Positions 9,390 through 19,390 of a stretch of DNA of 64,000 nucleotides are shown here, piece after piece. The stretch covers positions 1 through 64,000 of the forward strand of contig CAZKHJ010000008.1 in NCBI GenBank assembly GCA_964552675.1, in the 5' to 3' direction. The DNA comes from Sulfurimicrobium sp964552675 (GTDB lineage Bacteria; Pseudomonadota; Gammaproteobacteria; Burkholderiales; Sulfuricellaceae). The position numbers and the translations under genes are program-made. Position 1 is the first letter of the stretch. The number at the start of each line of letters is the position of its first letter. Under the pieces are notes generated by a model. The model did no database searches. It saw only the letters and a list, made by a program, of their open reading frames with translations, and had not been told where the DNA came from.

Positions 9390-11363
9390 TTAAAAGCTGT
9401 AGCTCATCAACGCCCACCACTGCCTTGAGCCGCGCGGGTAGTCGTCGGGGTAGATGCCCAGTTGCATGCTCATGGCGGGGTAGCTCACGTCCTGGTCGAA
9501 CAGGTTGCGAATGCCGGCGCGCAGGGTCAGGCCCCTGGCGCCCGCCACGTTGAACAGGCGCGCGGTAATGTCGGTCACCTGATAGCCGCCCAGAGGGGCG
9601 CGAACGTCGTTTGCCTCGCGGCTGCGCTCGCCTACCTGGCGCAGGCGCAGGCCGAGGGAAAGATCCTGGCTGACTCGATATTCCAGGCCGGCGTTGGCGA
9701 GCCAGTGGCCGGCGCCGGCGATTTCACCATTGGTGCTGTCGTCATGGGTATCGAGCCAGGTCAGGTTGCCGGAAAACTTGAGGTCCGTGGTCAGCCACTT
9801 TTCTCCTTCCAGCTCCACGCCGCGCGAATAGCCGCCTGTGCCGTTCTGGTAGCCGATGTATTCTGTCGAATCGACAAATCTGATCAGGTGGTCGAGCCGG
9901 GAGTGGAACAGGGTGACGCCGGCATTGCCCCTGGCACCCTTGTACAGGTAGCCCAGCTCGCTGGTGGCGATGGTTTCTGGCTGGATATTGGCAGGCTCGC
10001 CCCCGTTGTAGATTTCGTAGAAAGTCGGGGCGCGGAAGGCTTCGGCGTATTGTGCCTTGATGGTGTGCCCCGGTGCCGCCTGCCATACCGCCGCCAGTCG
10101 CGGGGTGGTGCTGCTGCCGATATCGTCGTAGCGGTCGTGGCGCAATCCGGCGGTCAGGGTGAAGCGGTCATTGAGGCGGATCTCATCCTGCGCGGTGAGG
10201 CTGTTGACGGTGCGGCTCATGCTGGTGTCGATGAAATGCTCGCCCAGATCGACGGGGCCGTTCCAGTTCCAGTTCCCGGTGACGATTTCGCTGTGGTTGT
10301 AGGACCAGCCGAGCAACATGGTGTGGATGCCCTGCTCCAGCGCCAGATCAGCGCCGGCAGTGAGGCGGTTTTCGCGGTAGTCACGGCTGAGGTACCAGGG
10401 CGCCGGATCGAGGTAGAGCCTGTCCCGCGTGTGGCTGAAATCCTGCCAGCCGAGCTTGAATTCAGCCTGCAGGGCAGGAGTGAATTCTGCCTTCTGCCTG
10501 AATTCCAGGGCGCGGTGGCGGTGGCGCGTGACGATGCGTTTTTCGTCCGGCGGCAGGATGTTGTTGATGCCGTAGTGGTCGCCGGTGCCGTCTTCCAGCA
10601 ACAGGGCGGACAGGGAGAATTTTTTATAGTTGAGGCCGAACAGGGCGGAACGGTAATCCATCTTGTCGTTGATCGGCCCTGGCGCATGGGACTGGTCGGC
10701 CCGACCTTCCAGATAGAGCTGGTCTGGCCCGGCCTGGCCGTTGCCATCGGCTTTCCAGCCTGCCAGGTTGAGGCTGGCTTCCAGATCGTTTTCGGGCCGG
10801 GAAAACGACAGCACGCCTCCGCCGGCAGCGGCTCCGCCCGAACCGGCAAAGCCAAAGACGCGCTGGCCCTGGGTGCGGGTGATGACATTGACCACCCCGA
10901 CATAGGCTGATTCGCCATAGATTGCCGAACCCGGGCCGCGGATCACCTCGATGCGCTCGACCTGTTCCATGGGCATGTTGAGCACCGGGTTGGCAAGGCT
11001 CATCAGTTCGGAGTTGAGCGCGATGCCGTTGACCAGGATTTTGATCGCCCCCGAGGAATAGGACTTGCCCACGCCGCGCACCAGGATCTGGCGCGTGCCG
11101 GTTTCGTCCATCGACATCTCGAAGCCGGGCACCAGCGCCAGTGACTCCCATACCGTGCGCGCGCCCTGGGTCATGAGGTCGTCACTGTGAAGGATGCTGA
11201 TGGTGCCGGGGGCGTAATCGACCCGCAGCCGCGTGCGCGTGGCGATGCTGGTCTGTTCTCCCAGGTCGTCGAGCAGATAGGAAGAGGAAACCTCTTCCGC
11301 CGTTGCGGGCTGGCAGAATGCCAGTGCGGCGGCTAGAGTGAGGGAGACTGTTCTTGTGTTCAT
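9390..11363 (-). CDS. TonB-dependent outer-membrane receptor
   Basis: Outer-membrane gated beta-barrel of 657 residues. A signal peptide (MNTRTVSLTLAAALAFCQPA then TAEE) is followed by a plug domain with GTISILHSDDLMTQGARTVW, RQILVRGVGKSYSSGAIKIL and MEQVERIEVIRGPGSAIYGE, then a long barrel rich in alternating aromatic residues and a C-terminal YSF. The plug resembles those of vitamin B12 and catecholate/haem-type receptors, but the substrate cannot be assigned. No Fur-like box is obvious upstream and no inner-membrane transporter genes are adjacent. It stands 47 bases from the end of glgP on the same strand. Confidence 0.88.
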   Translation of the reverse strand: MNTRTVSLTLAAALAFCQPATAEEVSSSYLLDDLGEQTSIATRTRLRVDYAPGTISILHSDDLMTQGARTVWESLALVPGFEMSMDETGTRQILVRGVGKSYSSGAIKILVNGIALNSELMSLANPVLNMPMEQVERIEVIRGPGSAIYGESAYVGVVNVITRTQGQRVFGFAGSGGAAAGGGVLSFSRPENDLEASLNLAGWKADGNGQAGPDQLYLEGRADQSHAPGPINDKMDYRSALFGLNYKKFSLSALLLEDGTGDHYGINNILPPDEKRIVTRHRHRALEFRQKAEFTPALQAEFKLGWQDFSHTRDRLYLDPAPWYLSRDYRENRLTAGADLALEQGIHTMLLGWSYNHSEIVTGNWNWNGPVDLGEHFIDTSMSRTVNSLTAQDEIRLNDRFTLTAGLRHDRYDDIGSSTTPRLAAVWQAAPGHTIKAQYAEAFRAPTFYEIYNGGEPANIQPETIATSELGYLYKGARGNAGVTLFHSRLDHLIRFVDSTEYIGYQNGTGGYSRGVELEGEKWLTTDLKFSGNLTWLDTHDDSTNGEIAGAGHWLANAGLEYRVSQDLSLGLRLRQVGERSREANDVRAPLGGYQVTDITARLFNVAGARGLTLRAGIRNLFDQDVSYPAMSMQLGIYPDDYPRGSRQWWALMSYSF

Positions 11364-11409
11364 GTGAACAGTCTAAAGGGCGCCCCCTTCAAAGTATGCC
11401 AGAAAATTC

Positions 11410-13881
<2,472 letters not shown>

Positions 13882-13922
13882 GGCGCATTCTCCTTGGCAG
13901 CGATGCACCAGCATAACGCCTA

Positions 13923-13948
13923 CAGGAGCGGCGGTAAAGCCGCTCCTG
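13923..13948. repeat. Perfect 10-bp-stem hairpin between glgP and the exchanger gene
   Basis: CAGGAGCGGC (13923-13932), loop GGTAAA, and GCCGCTCCTG (13939-13948) form a perfect stem just past the stop of the exchanger gene. There is no T-tract, so it is more likely a REP-like palindrome or a weak 3-prime hairpin than a classic terminator. Confidence 0.55.
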
Positions 13949-13955
13949 CCGGTCT

Positions 13956-14957
13956 TCAGCTTAGCGCGATGCCAAGGTAGGTGAGATACAGCACGCCATT
14001 CAGGCCCAGATGCCAGACCCGCAGCTGGCCATGCGCCGACATCCAGCGCAGCCAGGCGGCGGCCAGCAGGGTGATGACGATGCCGGCCAGCACCTCGCGC
14101 TGCGGCGCCCAGGGGGTGAGCATGATGCCGATGGCGGGCAGCAGGGTGCCCTGGAACACCATCGCGCCGGTGATGTTGCCGAAGGCCAGAGTGTCTTTGT
14201 GGCGGCGGATCCACAGGATGCTGTTGACCTTTTCCGGCAGCTCGGTGGCGATGGGGATGATCAGCAGCGACAGCAGCAGGGGGGAAATGCCGATGATTTG
14301 CGAGGCAGCTTCCACCCCGTGGATGAATCCCTTCGCGCCTGCCACCAGCAGCGCCAGTCCCAGCAGCATCTGGAACAGGATCACTGCCATGTTTTCCGGC
14401 AAGCCGAGCTTGCACAGCATCATCTTGCCTTCCGCCTCGGTGCCGTGGCCTTCGTTTACCAGCTTGGCGGAGGCGCGCAGCGTGAGCAGGATGTAGAAGA
14501 AATAGATCATCACCATGCCGAATGCCAGCAGGGCGCGGAACAGCGGGGTTTCATGCGGCACGAACAGGGCGATGGCGGAAAGCGAAAAAGCGGCGAGGAA
14601 GAAGTTGAGGTCGCGTACCAGGCCAGTGTGCTCCGGGCGGAGATGGCCCTGCCAGCCGCGTTTTTTCAGCACGGCCATGGACATCAGGAACAGCGACAGG
14701 GTGGATAGCATCAGCGGAGCGCCAAGGATTGCGCCAACGCCGATTTCTTCGTTGACGTGGGTGCTGGTGGTGCCGGCAAAGATCGCCAGCAGCGGTACCA
14801 GGGTTTCCGGCAGGGCAGTGCCCACCGCAGCGAACAGGGAGCCGGTGACGCCTTCCGAAATTTTCAGCTTTTCGCCCAGGTGTTCCAGTGCATTGGTGAA
14901 AACTTCTGCCGCGACCAGAATGACGATGAGCATGAGAAAGAGTTCGGCGAAGATCAT
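13956..14957 (-). CDS. CaCA-family sodium/calcium exchanger-like protein
   Basis: Inner-membrane cation antiporter-like protein, 333 residues with about ten hydrophobic segments in two homologous halves. The signature alpha-repeats are visible as VTGSLFAAVGTALPETLVPL near residues 37-56 and ISPLLLSLLIIPIATELPEK near 225-244, each with the acidic residue used for cation binding. Both repeats are intact. It lies between glgP and the msr genes on the same strand, with a palindrome after its stop. Ion specificity (calcium, sodium or proton) cannot be read from the sequence. Confidence 0.85.
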   Translation of the reverse strand: MIFAELFLMLIVILVAAEVFTNALEHLGEKLKISEGVTGSLFAAVGTALPETLVPLLAIFAGTTSTHVNEEIGVGAILGAPLMLSTLSLFLMSMAVLKKRGWQGHLRPEHTGLVRDLNFFLAAFSLSAIALFVPHETPLFRALLAFGMVMIYFFYILLTLRASAKLVNEGHGTEAEGKMMLCKLGLPENMAVILFQMLLGLALLVAGAKGFIHGVEAASQIIGISPLLLSLLIIPIATELPEKVNSILWIRRHKDTLAFGNITGAMVFQGTLLPAIGIMLTPWAPQREVLAGIVITLLAAAWLRWMSAHGQLRVWHLGLNGVLYLTYLGIALS

Positions 14958-14988
14958 TGGAGATAGTCCGGGGTCGAAAAGCGGAAAA

Positions 14989-15588
14989 TTATATCATTGT
15001 CGCGCCGGGTGTTTTTTGTTCGCGCCACAGCAAGCGTGCTCCCAGCAGCAGAAACAGGATGGCGGCATAGAGCAGCGGCAGGGTGAGATCTTTTTTGACC
15101 AGCCACAGATAGTGGGTGACGCCCAGGATGGCAATGGCGTAAACCAGCCGGTGCAGCCGCTGCCAGCTGCGCCCCAGACGTCTCATCATGGCCTGGCTGG
15201 AGGTCGCCGCCAGCGGCAGCAACAGGAGGAAGGCGCTGAACCCTGCCGTAATGAAAGGCCGTTTGACGATGTCCCTGAGCATGGCGTGCCAGTCGAAAAA
15301 CTGGTCAAGCCAGAGGTAGGTGAGGAAGTGCAGGACGGCGTAAAAAAAGGCATACAGCCCGATCATGCGGCGATAGCGCAGGAGGGCAGGCCATTTCATC
15401 AGCCGGCGCGCAGGGGTGATCGTCAGAGTGATGAGCAGGAAATTCAGCGTCCAGGTACCGGTGGAGCGGGTGATGAATTCGATCGGATTGGCGCCCAGCC
15501 CGCCCTGTCCACCCAGCCAGATGAGCCGTGCCAGCGGCAGCAGGCACAGCAGGAACAGCCCGATCCTGATGGCCGTTGGCGGGTGCAT
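14989..15588 (-). CDS. msrQ: MsrQ, haem-binding membrane subunit of methionine-sulfoxide reductase
   Basis: Inner-membrane b-type haem protein of 199 residues that passes electrons from the quinone pool or flavin to MsrP. It has the ferric-reductase-like membrane layout: GANPIEFITRSTGTWTLNFL, RRLMKWPALLRYRRMIGLYA, then histidines in FFYAVLHFLTYLW and RLHRLVYAIAILGVTHYLW. ATG at 15588 overlaps the msrP stop (TGATG), so the real protein starts MHPPTAIRIG; a longer in-frame reading upstream would run into msrP. The pair forms a periplasmic methionine-sulfoxide repair system. Confidence 0.92.
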   Translation of the reverse strand: MHPPTAIRIGLFLLCLLPLARLIWLGGQGGLGANPIEFITRSTGTWTLNFLLITLTITPARRLMKWPALLRYRRMIGLYAFFYAVLHFLTYLWLDQFFDWHAMLRDIVKRPFITAGFSAFLLLLPLAATSSQAMMRRLGRSWQRLHRLVYAIAILGVTHYLWLVKKDLTLPLLYAAILFLLLGARLLWREQKTPGATMI

Positions 15589-16520
15589 CAGAAGTGCTTG
15601 CGCAGGTCCATGCCCGCATACAGCTGGGCTACCTGTTCCGCGTAGCCGTTGAAGGGCAGCGTTTCGCGCTTGAGAAACTCGCCGATGCGCCTTTCCCTGG
15701 CCTGGCTCCAGCGCGGATGATCGACGGCGGGGTTCACGTTGGAGTAGAAGCCGTATTCGCGCGGGTTGGCCTGCATCCAGGACGAGGTGGGCTGCTCGCG
15801 CAGCAGGCGGATGGCGACAATGGATTTGGCACTTTTGAAGCCGTATTTCCACGGCACCACGATGCGTACTGGCGCGCCGTTCTGGTTGGGCAACACCTGC
15901 CCGTAGAGGCCCAGCGTGAGCAGGGTCAGGGGGTGGAGCGCCTCGTCCAGGCGCAAACCCTCGCGGTAGGGCCAGTCAAGCACGCTGCTTTTCTGTCCCG
16001 GCATCTGCTTCGGGTCGCGCAGGGAGATGAATTCCACGTATTTCGCGCTGCCGCTGGGCTCTGCGCGGCGGATCAGCTCGCTCAGGGGGAAACCAATCCA
16101 GGGGATCACCATGGACCAGCCTTCCACGCAGCGCAGGCGGTAAACCCGCTCTTCCAGCGGCGCCAGTTTGAGCAGTTCTTCTATCCCCCAGGTATGTGGC
16201 TTGAGCGCCTCACCCTCAACCCGTATTGTCCAGGGGCGGGTTTGCAGGGTGTGGGCGTGATGGGCGGGTTCATCCTTGTCGGTGCCGAATTCGTAAAAAT
16301 TGTTGTATTGGGTCACGTCGCTCAAGGGCGTGGTTTTGTCACTGATGCTGAAGGCGCTTTTGCGCAGCGGGCCAAGGGTTTGGACGGCTGCGGCATGGGC
16401 CATGCCGGGCAACAGGGCAGTGGCAAGCGCAGCCGTGCCTTGCAGAAAGTGCCGCCGGGCGGCGTAGATTTCCGGTGGGGTGATGGCGGAGGCCGGTTCG
16501 ATGGGGAATTTGACAGACAT
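15588..16520 (-). CDS. msrP: MsrP, periplasmic molybdopterin methionine-sulfoxide reductase
   Basis: Periplasmic enzyme of 310 residues that reduces oxidised methionines in envelope proteins. The N terminus carries a Tat signal (ARRHFLQGTAALATALLPGM followed by AHA). The oxidoreductase core has the molybdenum-ligand cysteine in RLRCVEGWSMVIPWIGFPL and the PNQNGAPVRIVVPWKYGFKS block typical of the sulfite-oxidase fold. It is translated ahead of msrQ with overlapping stop and start. A MITE-like palindrome begins 29 bases upstream of the start, where a promoter might be expected. Confidence 0.93.
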   Translation of the reverse strand: MSVKFPIEPASAITPPEIYAARRHFLQGTAALATALLPGMAHAAAVQTLGPLRKSAFSISDKTTPLSDVTQYNNFYEFGTDKDEPAHHAHTLQTRPWTIRVEGEALKPHTWGIEELLKLAPLEERVYRLRCVEGWSMVIPWIGFPLSELIRRAEPSGSAKYVEFISLRDPKQMPGQKSSVLDWPYREGLRLDEALHPLTLLTLGLYGQVLPNQNGAPVRIVVPWKYGFKSAKSIVAIRLLREQPTSSWMQANPREYGFYSNVNPAVDHPRWSQARERRIGEFLKRETLPFNGYAEQVAQLYAGMDLRKHF

Positions 16521-16548
16521 GAGCGGCTACCCATGAAAAGATGAAATT

Positions 16549-16710
16549 AGGAGGTGAAAAATAATAACCTGGACAATTATTGGGTGCGCTGACGGGATGC
16601 GATGCAAGGCGCTGGTCGCGCCGCATGGCCATTCCATGCAAGAGACTGGCAACGCCGCAGCACGCCCGTCAGGGTAGCCAGAATGTTCAGGTTATTATTT
16701 CTCACCTCCT
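16549..16710. mobile_element. MITE-like 162-bp palindromic element
   Basis: The ends are 23-base inverted repeats (16549-16571 and 16688-16710) with one mismatch, each reading AGGAGGTGA at the tip and AATAATAACCTG inward. Further in, CTGACGGG (16589-16596) pairs with CCCGTCAG (16664-16671), and the centre holds GCATGG-CCATT-CCATGC. The whole unit can fold into one long stem, carries no convincing gene, and sits between divergent msrP and the thioredoxin gene. This fits a non-autonomous transposable element; an RNA structure is an alternative. It makes up most of the 293-base gap. Confidence 0.65.
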
Positions 16711-16813
16711 TGGGACTGTAGCGGATAAACTCTGGTTCCAGAGACAAGATTGTCTGGATTTCCCAGGCGAGACTCTTGCCCGGCCCCGGCATCATCCCGT
16801 AAAGTGGCGTCCC

Positions 16814-17155
16814 ATGCTGGCTTTCACTCTGCTGACCGAGTTCGATTTCCATCCTGCGCTGGCCCGGAGCACAGGCCCGGCGCTGGTGATGTTCGGCGCG
16901 CCTGGCTGTGGCGCCTGCCGCAAGGTGGAGAAATTGCTGCCGGGCGCAGCGGCAGGCGTGGCGAGCGCGCTTTACAAGGTGGATGTGCAGCAGGACATGG
17001 GGCTGGCGCGGGCTTTCGAGGTGTTTCATCTGCCCGCGCTGTTCCTGTTCGTGGATGGGCATTACCACGCGCAGATCAGCTGCGCGGTCACGCTGCCGCA
17101 CCTGAGCGCTGCGCTCGAAGCTGCACTGGCCTTGCCGCCACAGGATGAACCTTAA
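16814..17155 (+). CDS. Thioredoxin-like protein (CGAC active site)
   Basis: Small protein of 113 residues with a thioredoxin fold. It has VMFGAPGCGACRKVEKLLPG near residues 30-50, giving a CxxC centre of sequence CGAC, then LYKVDVQQDMGLARAFEV and the cis-proline region FHLPALFLFVDGHY. No signal peptide is seen, so it is probably cytoplasmic. ATG at 16814 was chosen because the in-frame extension upstream runs through the MITE. The end overlaps the possible earlier ampD start. Its partner is unknown. Confidence 0.85.
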   Translation: MLAFTLLTEFDFHPALARSTGPALVMFGAPGCGACRKVEKLLPGAAAGVASALYKVDVQQDMGLARAFEVFHLPALFLFVDGHYHAQISCAVTLPHLSAALEAALALPPQDEP

Positions 17156-17162
17156 GACAGGG

Positions 17163-17717
17163 ATGGATAAATTGGAAATAGATCAATCGGGTTTTCTCAA
17201 AGGCGTACGCTTCATTTCCTCGCCCAATTTTGACGAGCGCCCGCCGGACGAGCCCATCACCCTGCTGGTGATCCACAATATCAGCCTGCCGCCGCGGCAG
17301 TATCAGGGCGATGCGATCATCGAATTCTTTACCAACCGTCTGGATACCGCCGCTCATGAGTATTTCCGCATGATCGGCGACCTCAAGGTGTCGGCGCATT
17401 TCCTCATCCGCCGTGATGGCGAAGTCATCCAGTTCGTCAACTGCAACCTGCGTGCCTGGCATGCAGGGCTTTCCAGGTGGAAGGAGCGTGAGCGTTGCAA
17501 CGACTTCTCCATTGGCATCGAGCTGGAAGGCAGTGATTTCGACCCCTATGAGGAGATCCAGTATGAAAGGCTGGTGGAGCTGACCCGGGCGCTCAAACAG
17601 GTTTATCCCATCGAGGACATCGTTGGCCATTCAAGCATTGCCCCCAACCGCAAAACCGATCCGGGCCCGTTCTTCGCCTGGGATAGGTATCTGGACAGCA
17701 TTTCCCGTCCGGCCTGA
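17163..17717 (+). CDS. ampD: AmpD, 1,6-anhydro-N-acetylmuramyl-L-alanine amidase
   Basis: Cytoplasmic zinc amidase of 184 residues in peptidoglycan recycling; it cleaves the peptide from anhydro-muropeptides. Conserved blocks are SSPNFDERP, LLVIHNISLPP (first zinc histidine), SAHFLIRRDGEVIQFV, NLRAWHAGLS and DIVGHSSIAPNRKTDPGPFF, carrying the remaining zinc-site residues. ATG at 17163 matches the usual AmpD N terminus; ATG at 17145 would add six residues and overlap the previous gene. It is followed 12 bases later by an L,D-transpeptidase, forming a small cell-wall unit. Confidence 0.93.
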   Translation: MDKLEIDQSGFLKGVRFISSPNFDERPPDEPITLLVIHNISLPPRQYQGDAIIEFFTNRLDTAAHEYFRMIGDLKVSAHFLIRRDGEVIQFVNCNLRAWHAGLSRWKERERCNDFSIGIELEGSDFDPYEEIQYERLVELTRALKQVYPIEDIVGHSSIAPNRKTDPGPFFAWDRYLDSISRPA

Positions 17718-17729
17718 TACGGCGGCCAA

Positions 17730-18209
17730 ATGCCCAATATCGTGATCGATATCGAGAAGCAGACGCTTGAGTTGCGGGATGAGGGGCGCGTGATCCGGCG
17801 CTACCCGGTTTCGACTGCAAAAAACGGCGTGGGGGAGCAATCCGGCAGCATGTGCACGCCACGCGGCAGGCATGTGGTGCGCGCCCGGATCGGCGCTGAT
17901 CAACCGGTCAATACGGTCTTTGTCGGGCGGCGCAGTACGGGTGAGATCTATACGCCCGAACTGGGAGAGGCCTTTCCCGGGCGGGACTGGATACTTAGCC
18001 GCATCCTGTGGCTTTCCGGTTGTGAGCCCGGCTTCAATCGCCTGGGTACGGTCGATACCATGCGGCGCTATATTTACATCCATGGCACGGCGGACGAGGA
18101 AGCCATTGGCAGCCCGGTTTCACACGGATGCGTGCGCATGCGCAACCAGGATATTGTCGAACTGTTCGAGTTGGCGCTCCCGGGAACCCAGGTGGAGATC
18201 GTAGGCTGA
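17730..18209 (+). CDS. YkuD-type L,D-transpeptidase-family protein
   Basis: Protein of 159 residues made almost entirely of a YkuD domain. The N terminus is NIVIDIEKQTLELRDEGRVI, and the catalytic signature is RYIYIHGTADE followed by PVSHGCVRMRNQDIVELFEL, with the active cysteine in SHGC. There is no signal peptide, unlike many cell-wall L,D-transpeptidases. It may act in the cytoplasm on recycled peptides, or use a non-standard export route. It follows ampD closely, which supports a role in peptidoglycan turnover. Confidence 0.88.
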   Translation: MPNIVIDIEKQTLELRDEGRVIRRYPVSTAKNGVGEQSGSMCTPRGRHVVRARIGADQPVNTVFVGRRSTGEIYTPELGEAFPGRDWILSRILWLSGCEPGFNRLGTVDTMRRYIYIHGTADEEAIGSPVSHGCVRMRNQDIVELFELALPGTQVEIVG

Positions 18210-18226
18210 GATCAAGGAGGCAGGGT

Positions 18227-18245
18227 GGGTGGCGAGCCTGACCCC
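18227..18245 (+). repeat. 19-bp direct repeat, left copy
   Basis: GGGTGGCGAGCCTGACCCC occurs here and again, identically, at 19168-19186. The two copies bracket about 920 bases holding a toxin-antitoxin pair and a probable phage remnant. Confidence 0.7.
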
Positions 18246-18315
18246 AACCCGCCGCTTGCTTTTGCCTCTATGATCGAGAATAATTGCATCGCATCTGCAA
18301 CGCAAAGGGGTTTTT

Positions 18316-18555
18316 ATGAAAACCGCTACCATTCCCTCGCTCCGCGTTAACCCTGAACTCAGGTTGGCCGCAGAAAGCGTTCTGCTGGAAGGAGAAACCC
18401 TTTCCAGCCTTGTCGAACAGTCCTTGCGCGAGAAAATCCGCCATCGCCAGGCGCAACAGGCGTTTATTGCGCGCGGACTGGCTGCGCGGGACGAGGCGCG
18501 GCAAAACGATGAGTATTTTTCCGCCGATGAAGTGCTGGCAGCGTTGGACGAGTGA
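18316..18555 (+). CDS. YlcI/YnfO-like antitoxin
   Basis: A 79-residue protein starting MKTATIPSLRVNPELRLAAE with VLLEGETLSSLVEQSLREKI following. This is the ribbon-helix-helix DNA-binding pattern of small antitoxins of the YlcI/YnfO type. The C-terminal part (YFSADEVLAALDE) would bind the toxin. Its stop overlaps the toxin start by four bases (GTGA), a standard antitoxin-first arrangement. Such antitoxins usually repress their own promoter. The pair is flanked by the 19-base direct repeats described here. Confidence 0.8.
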   Translation: MKTATIPSLRVNPELRLAAESVLLEGETLSSLVEQSLREKIRHRQAQQAFIARGLAARDEARQNDEYFSADEVLAALDE

Positions 18556-18851
18556 GCTACCGGATTCGCTTCACCCGCGCGGCCAGGGACGATTTGCTAC
18601 GCTTGCAGGACTTTTTGCGCAAGCGTGATCCGGAAGCAGCGAGGCGGGCGCGTGCTGCCATCGGCAAAGGTATCGACATGCTGGCTGATTTTCCCTTCAC
18701 TTGCCGCAAGGCGACACCGGATAACCCCTTCTTGCGCGAACTGGTAATCCAGTTTGGCGCAAATGGATACGTTGCCCTGTTCGAGATCGAGGACGGGGAA
18801 ACCGTGACGGTGCTGGCGGTCAGGCATCAGCGGGAGGAGGATTTTCATTGA
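18552..18851 (+). CDS. RelE/ParE-family toxin
   Basis: A 99-residue toxin with the ParE/RelE fold pattern: YRIRFTRAARDDLLRLQDFL at the N terminus, PEAARRARAAIGKGIDMLAD in the helical hairpin, and a C-terminal strand ending VTVLAVRHQREEDFH. The start is GTG at 18552, coupled to the antitoxin. ParE members poison gyrase while RelE members cleave mRNA; the sequence does not decide between them. The pair should stabilise the surrounding accessory segment. Confidence 0.85.
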   Translation: MSYRIRFTRAARDDLLRLQDFLRKRDPEAARRARAAIGKGIDMLADFPFTCRKATPDNPFLRELVIQFGANGYVALFEIEDGETVTVLAVRHQREEDFH

Positions 18852-18972
18852 ACGGGCATCCTGATGGTCAGTAGCTTCAGTATGTTGCCTTCCTCGCTGC
18901 TCCTGATTTCGACCGCTATGTCTCCTTGAATCAGGCGCTCTGCATGAGCGGACAGAGGTTTTACCCGAAAAA

Positions 18973-19110
18973 TTCCTTGATCGTAGGATATCGGCTTCAG
19001 GCCATTGGCTGCTGATGAAGCACATGGGCATGTTCGAGAGGAACAACAAGCGGAAGCTTCCAACTTACGAAGAAATGCTGCACCAGCTTGTCTGCTTGGG
19101 CAGTAAATGA
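18973..19110 (+). pseudogene. Possible phage terminase small-subunit C-terminal remnant
   Basis: A 45-codon tail without its own credible start reads FLDRRISASGHWLLMKHMGM then FERNNKRKLPTYEEMLHQLV. The KHMGMFE block followed by a charged stretch resembles the end of phage terminase small subunits. It lies downstream of the 3-prime end of a tRNA-Glu gene, a common prophage integration point. The similarity is short and judged by eye, so the call is tentative. Confidence 0.3.
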
Positions 19111-19167
19111 ATAGCAAACTGAACGGGAATCAGCCCGGAGGAATCCTGGCTTTTTCTTTTGAATGTA

Positions 19168-19186
19168 GGGTGGCGAGCCTGACCCC
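19168..19186 (+). repeat. 19-bp direct repeat, right copy
   Basis: Identical to 18227-18245 (GGGTGGCGAGCCTGACCCC). Confidence 0.7.
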
Positions 19187-19276
19187 CGGCACTTGCAATA
19201 AATAGCTGTGGCTGCTGGCTTCCGCCCCTGACCAGGTTCACTACCTTGCAATGCGGGGAGGCCCGCCATAAAGAAT

Positions 19277-19302
19277 AAAGGCCTGGACTTTTCCAGGCCT
19301 TT
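19277..19302 (-). terminator. Rho-independent terminator after tRNA-Glu
   Basis: A perfect 11-base stem, AAAGGCCTGGA and TCCAGGCCTTT, with a four-base loop, starts six bases beyond the tRNA 3-prime end. T-rich sequence follows on both strands, so it may work in both directions. Confidence 0.85.
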
Positions 19303-19307
19303 TTATT

Positions 19308-19383
19308 TGGCGTCCCCAACGAGATTCGAACTCGTGTTACCGCCGTGAAAGGGCGATGTCCTAGGCCTCTAGACGATAGGGAC
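19308..19383 (-). tRNA. tRNA-Glu (anticodon TTC)
   Basis: A 76-nucleotide cloverleaf on the minus strand. The acceptor 5-prime arm GTCCCTA pairs with TGGGGAC (one G-T pair). The anticodon loop reads CTTTCAC, giving TTC. The T-arm is ACGAG-TTCGAAT-CTCGT. The terminal CCA is encoded. A strong hairpin terminator follows. A small membrane-protein gene lies seven bases upstream on the same strand and may be co-transcribed. Confidence 0.97.
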
Positions 19384-19390
19384 TTTAACT

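Larger units (their letters stand above)
18852..19276. other. Gene-poor accessory segment between the toxin gene and tRNA-Glu
   Basis: Roughly 425 bases without an intact gene, visibly lower in GC than its surroundings. It holds the terminase-like remnant at 18973-19110 and the right copy of the 19-base repeat. A minus-strand frame ending at 18845 (tail ERLIQGDIAVEIRSSEEGNI then LKLLTIRMPVQ) looks partly protein-like, but I do not recognise it and do not call it a gene. Confidence 0.5.

Noticed and set aside
13882..14415. N-terminal extension of glgP to about 1001 residues
   Set aside because: The extension lies over the exchanger gene, has no phosphorylase similarity, and a GTG with a good ribosome site at 13881 gives the normal length.
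15589..15852. N-terminal extension of MsrQ
   Set aside because: It would overlap the conserved end of msrP in another frame. ATG at 15588 overlapping the msrP stop matches the usual msrP-msrQ coupling.
18845..19117. Minus-strand frame after the ParE-like toxin
   Set aside because: The tail looks somewhat protein-like, but there is no recognisable family, no supported start, and it overlaps the toxin end. Left as unassigned sequence.
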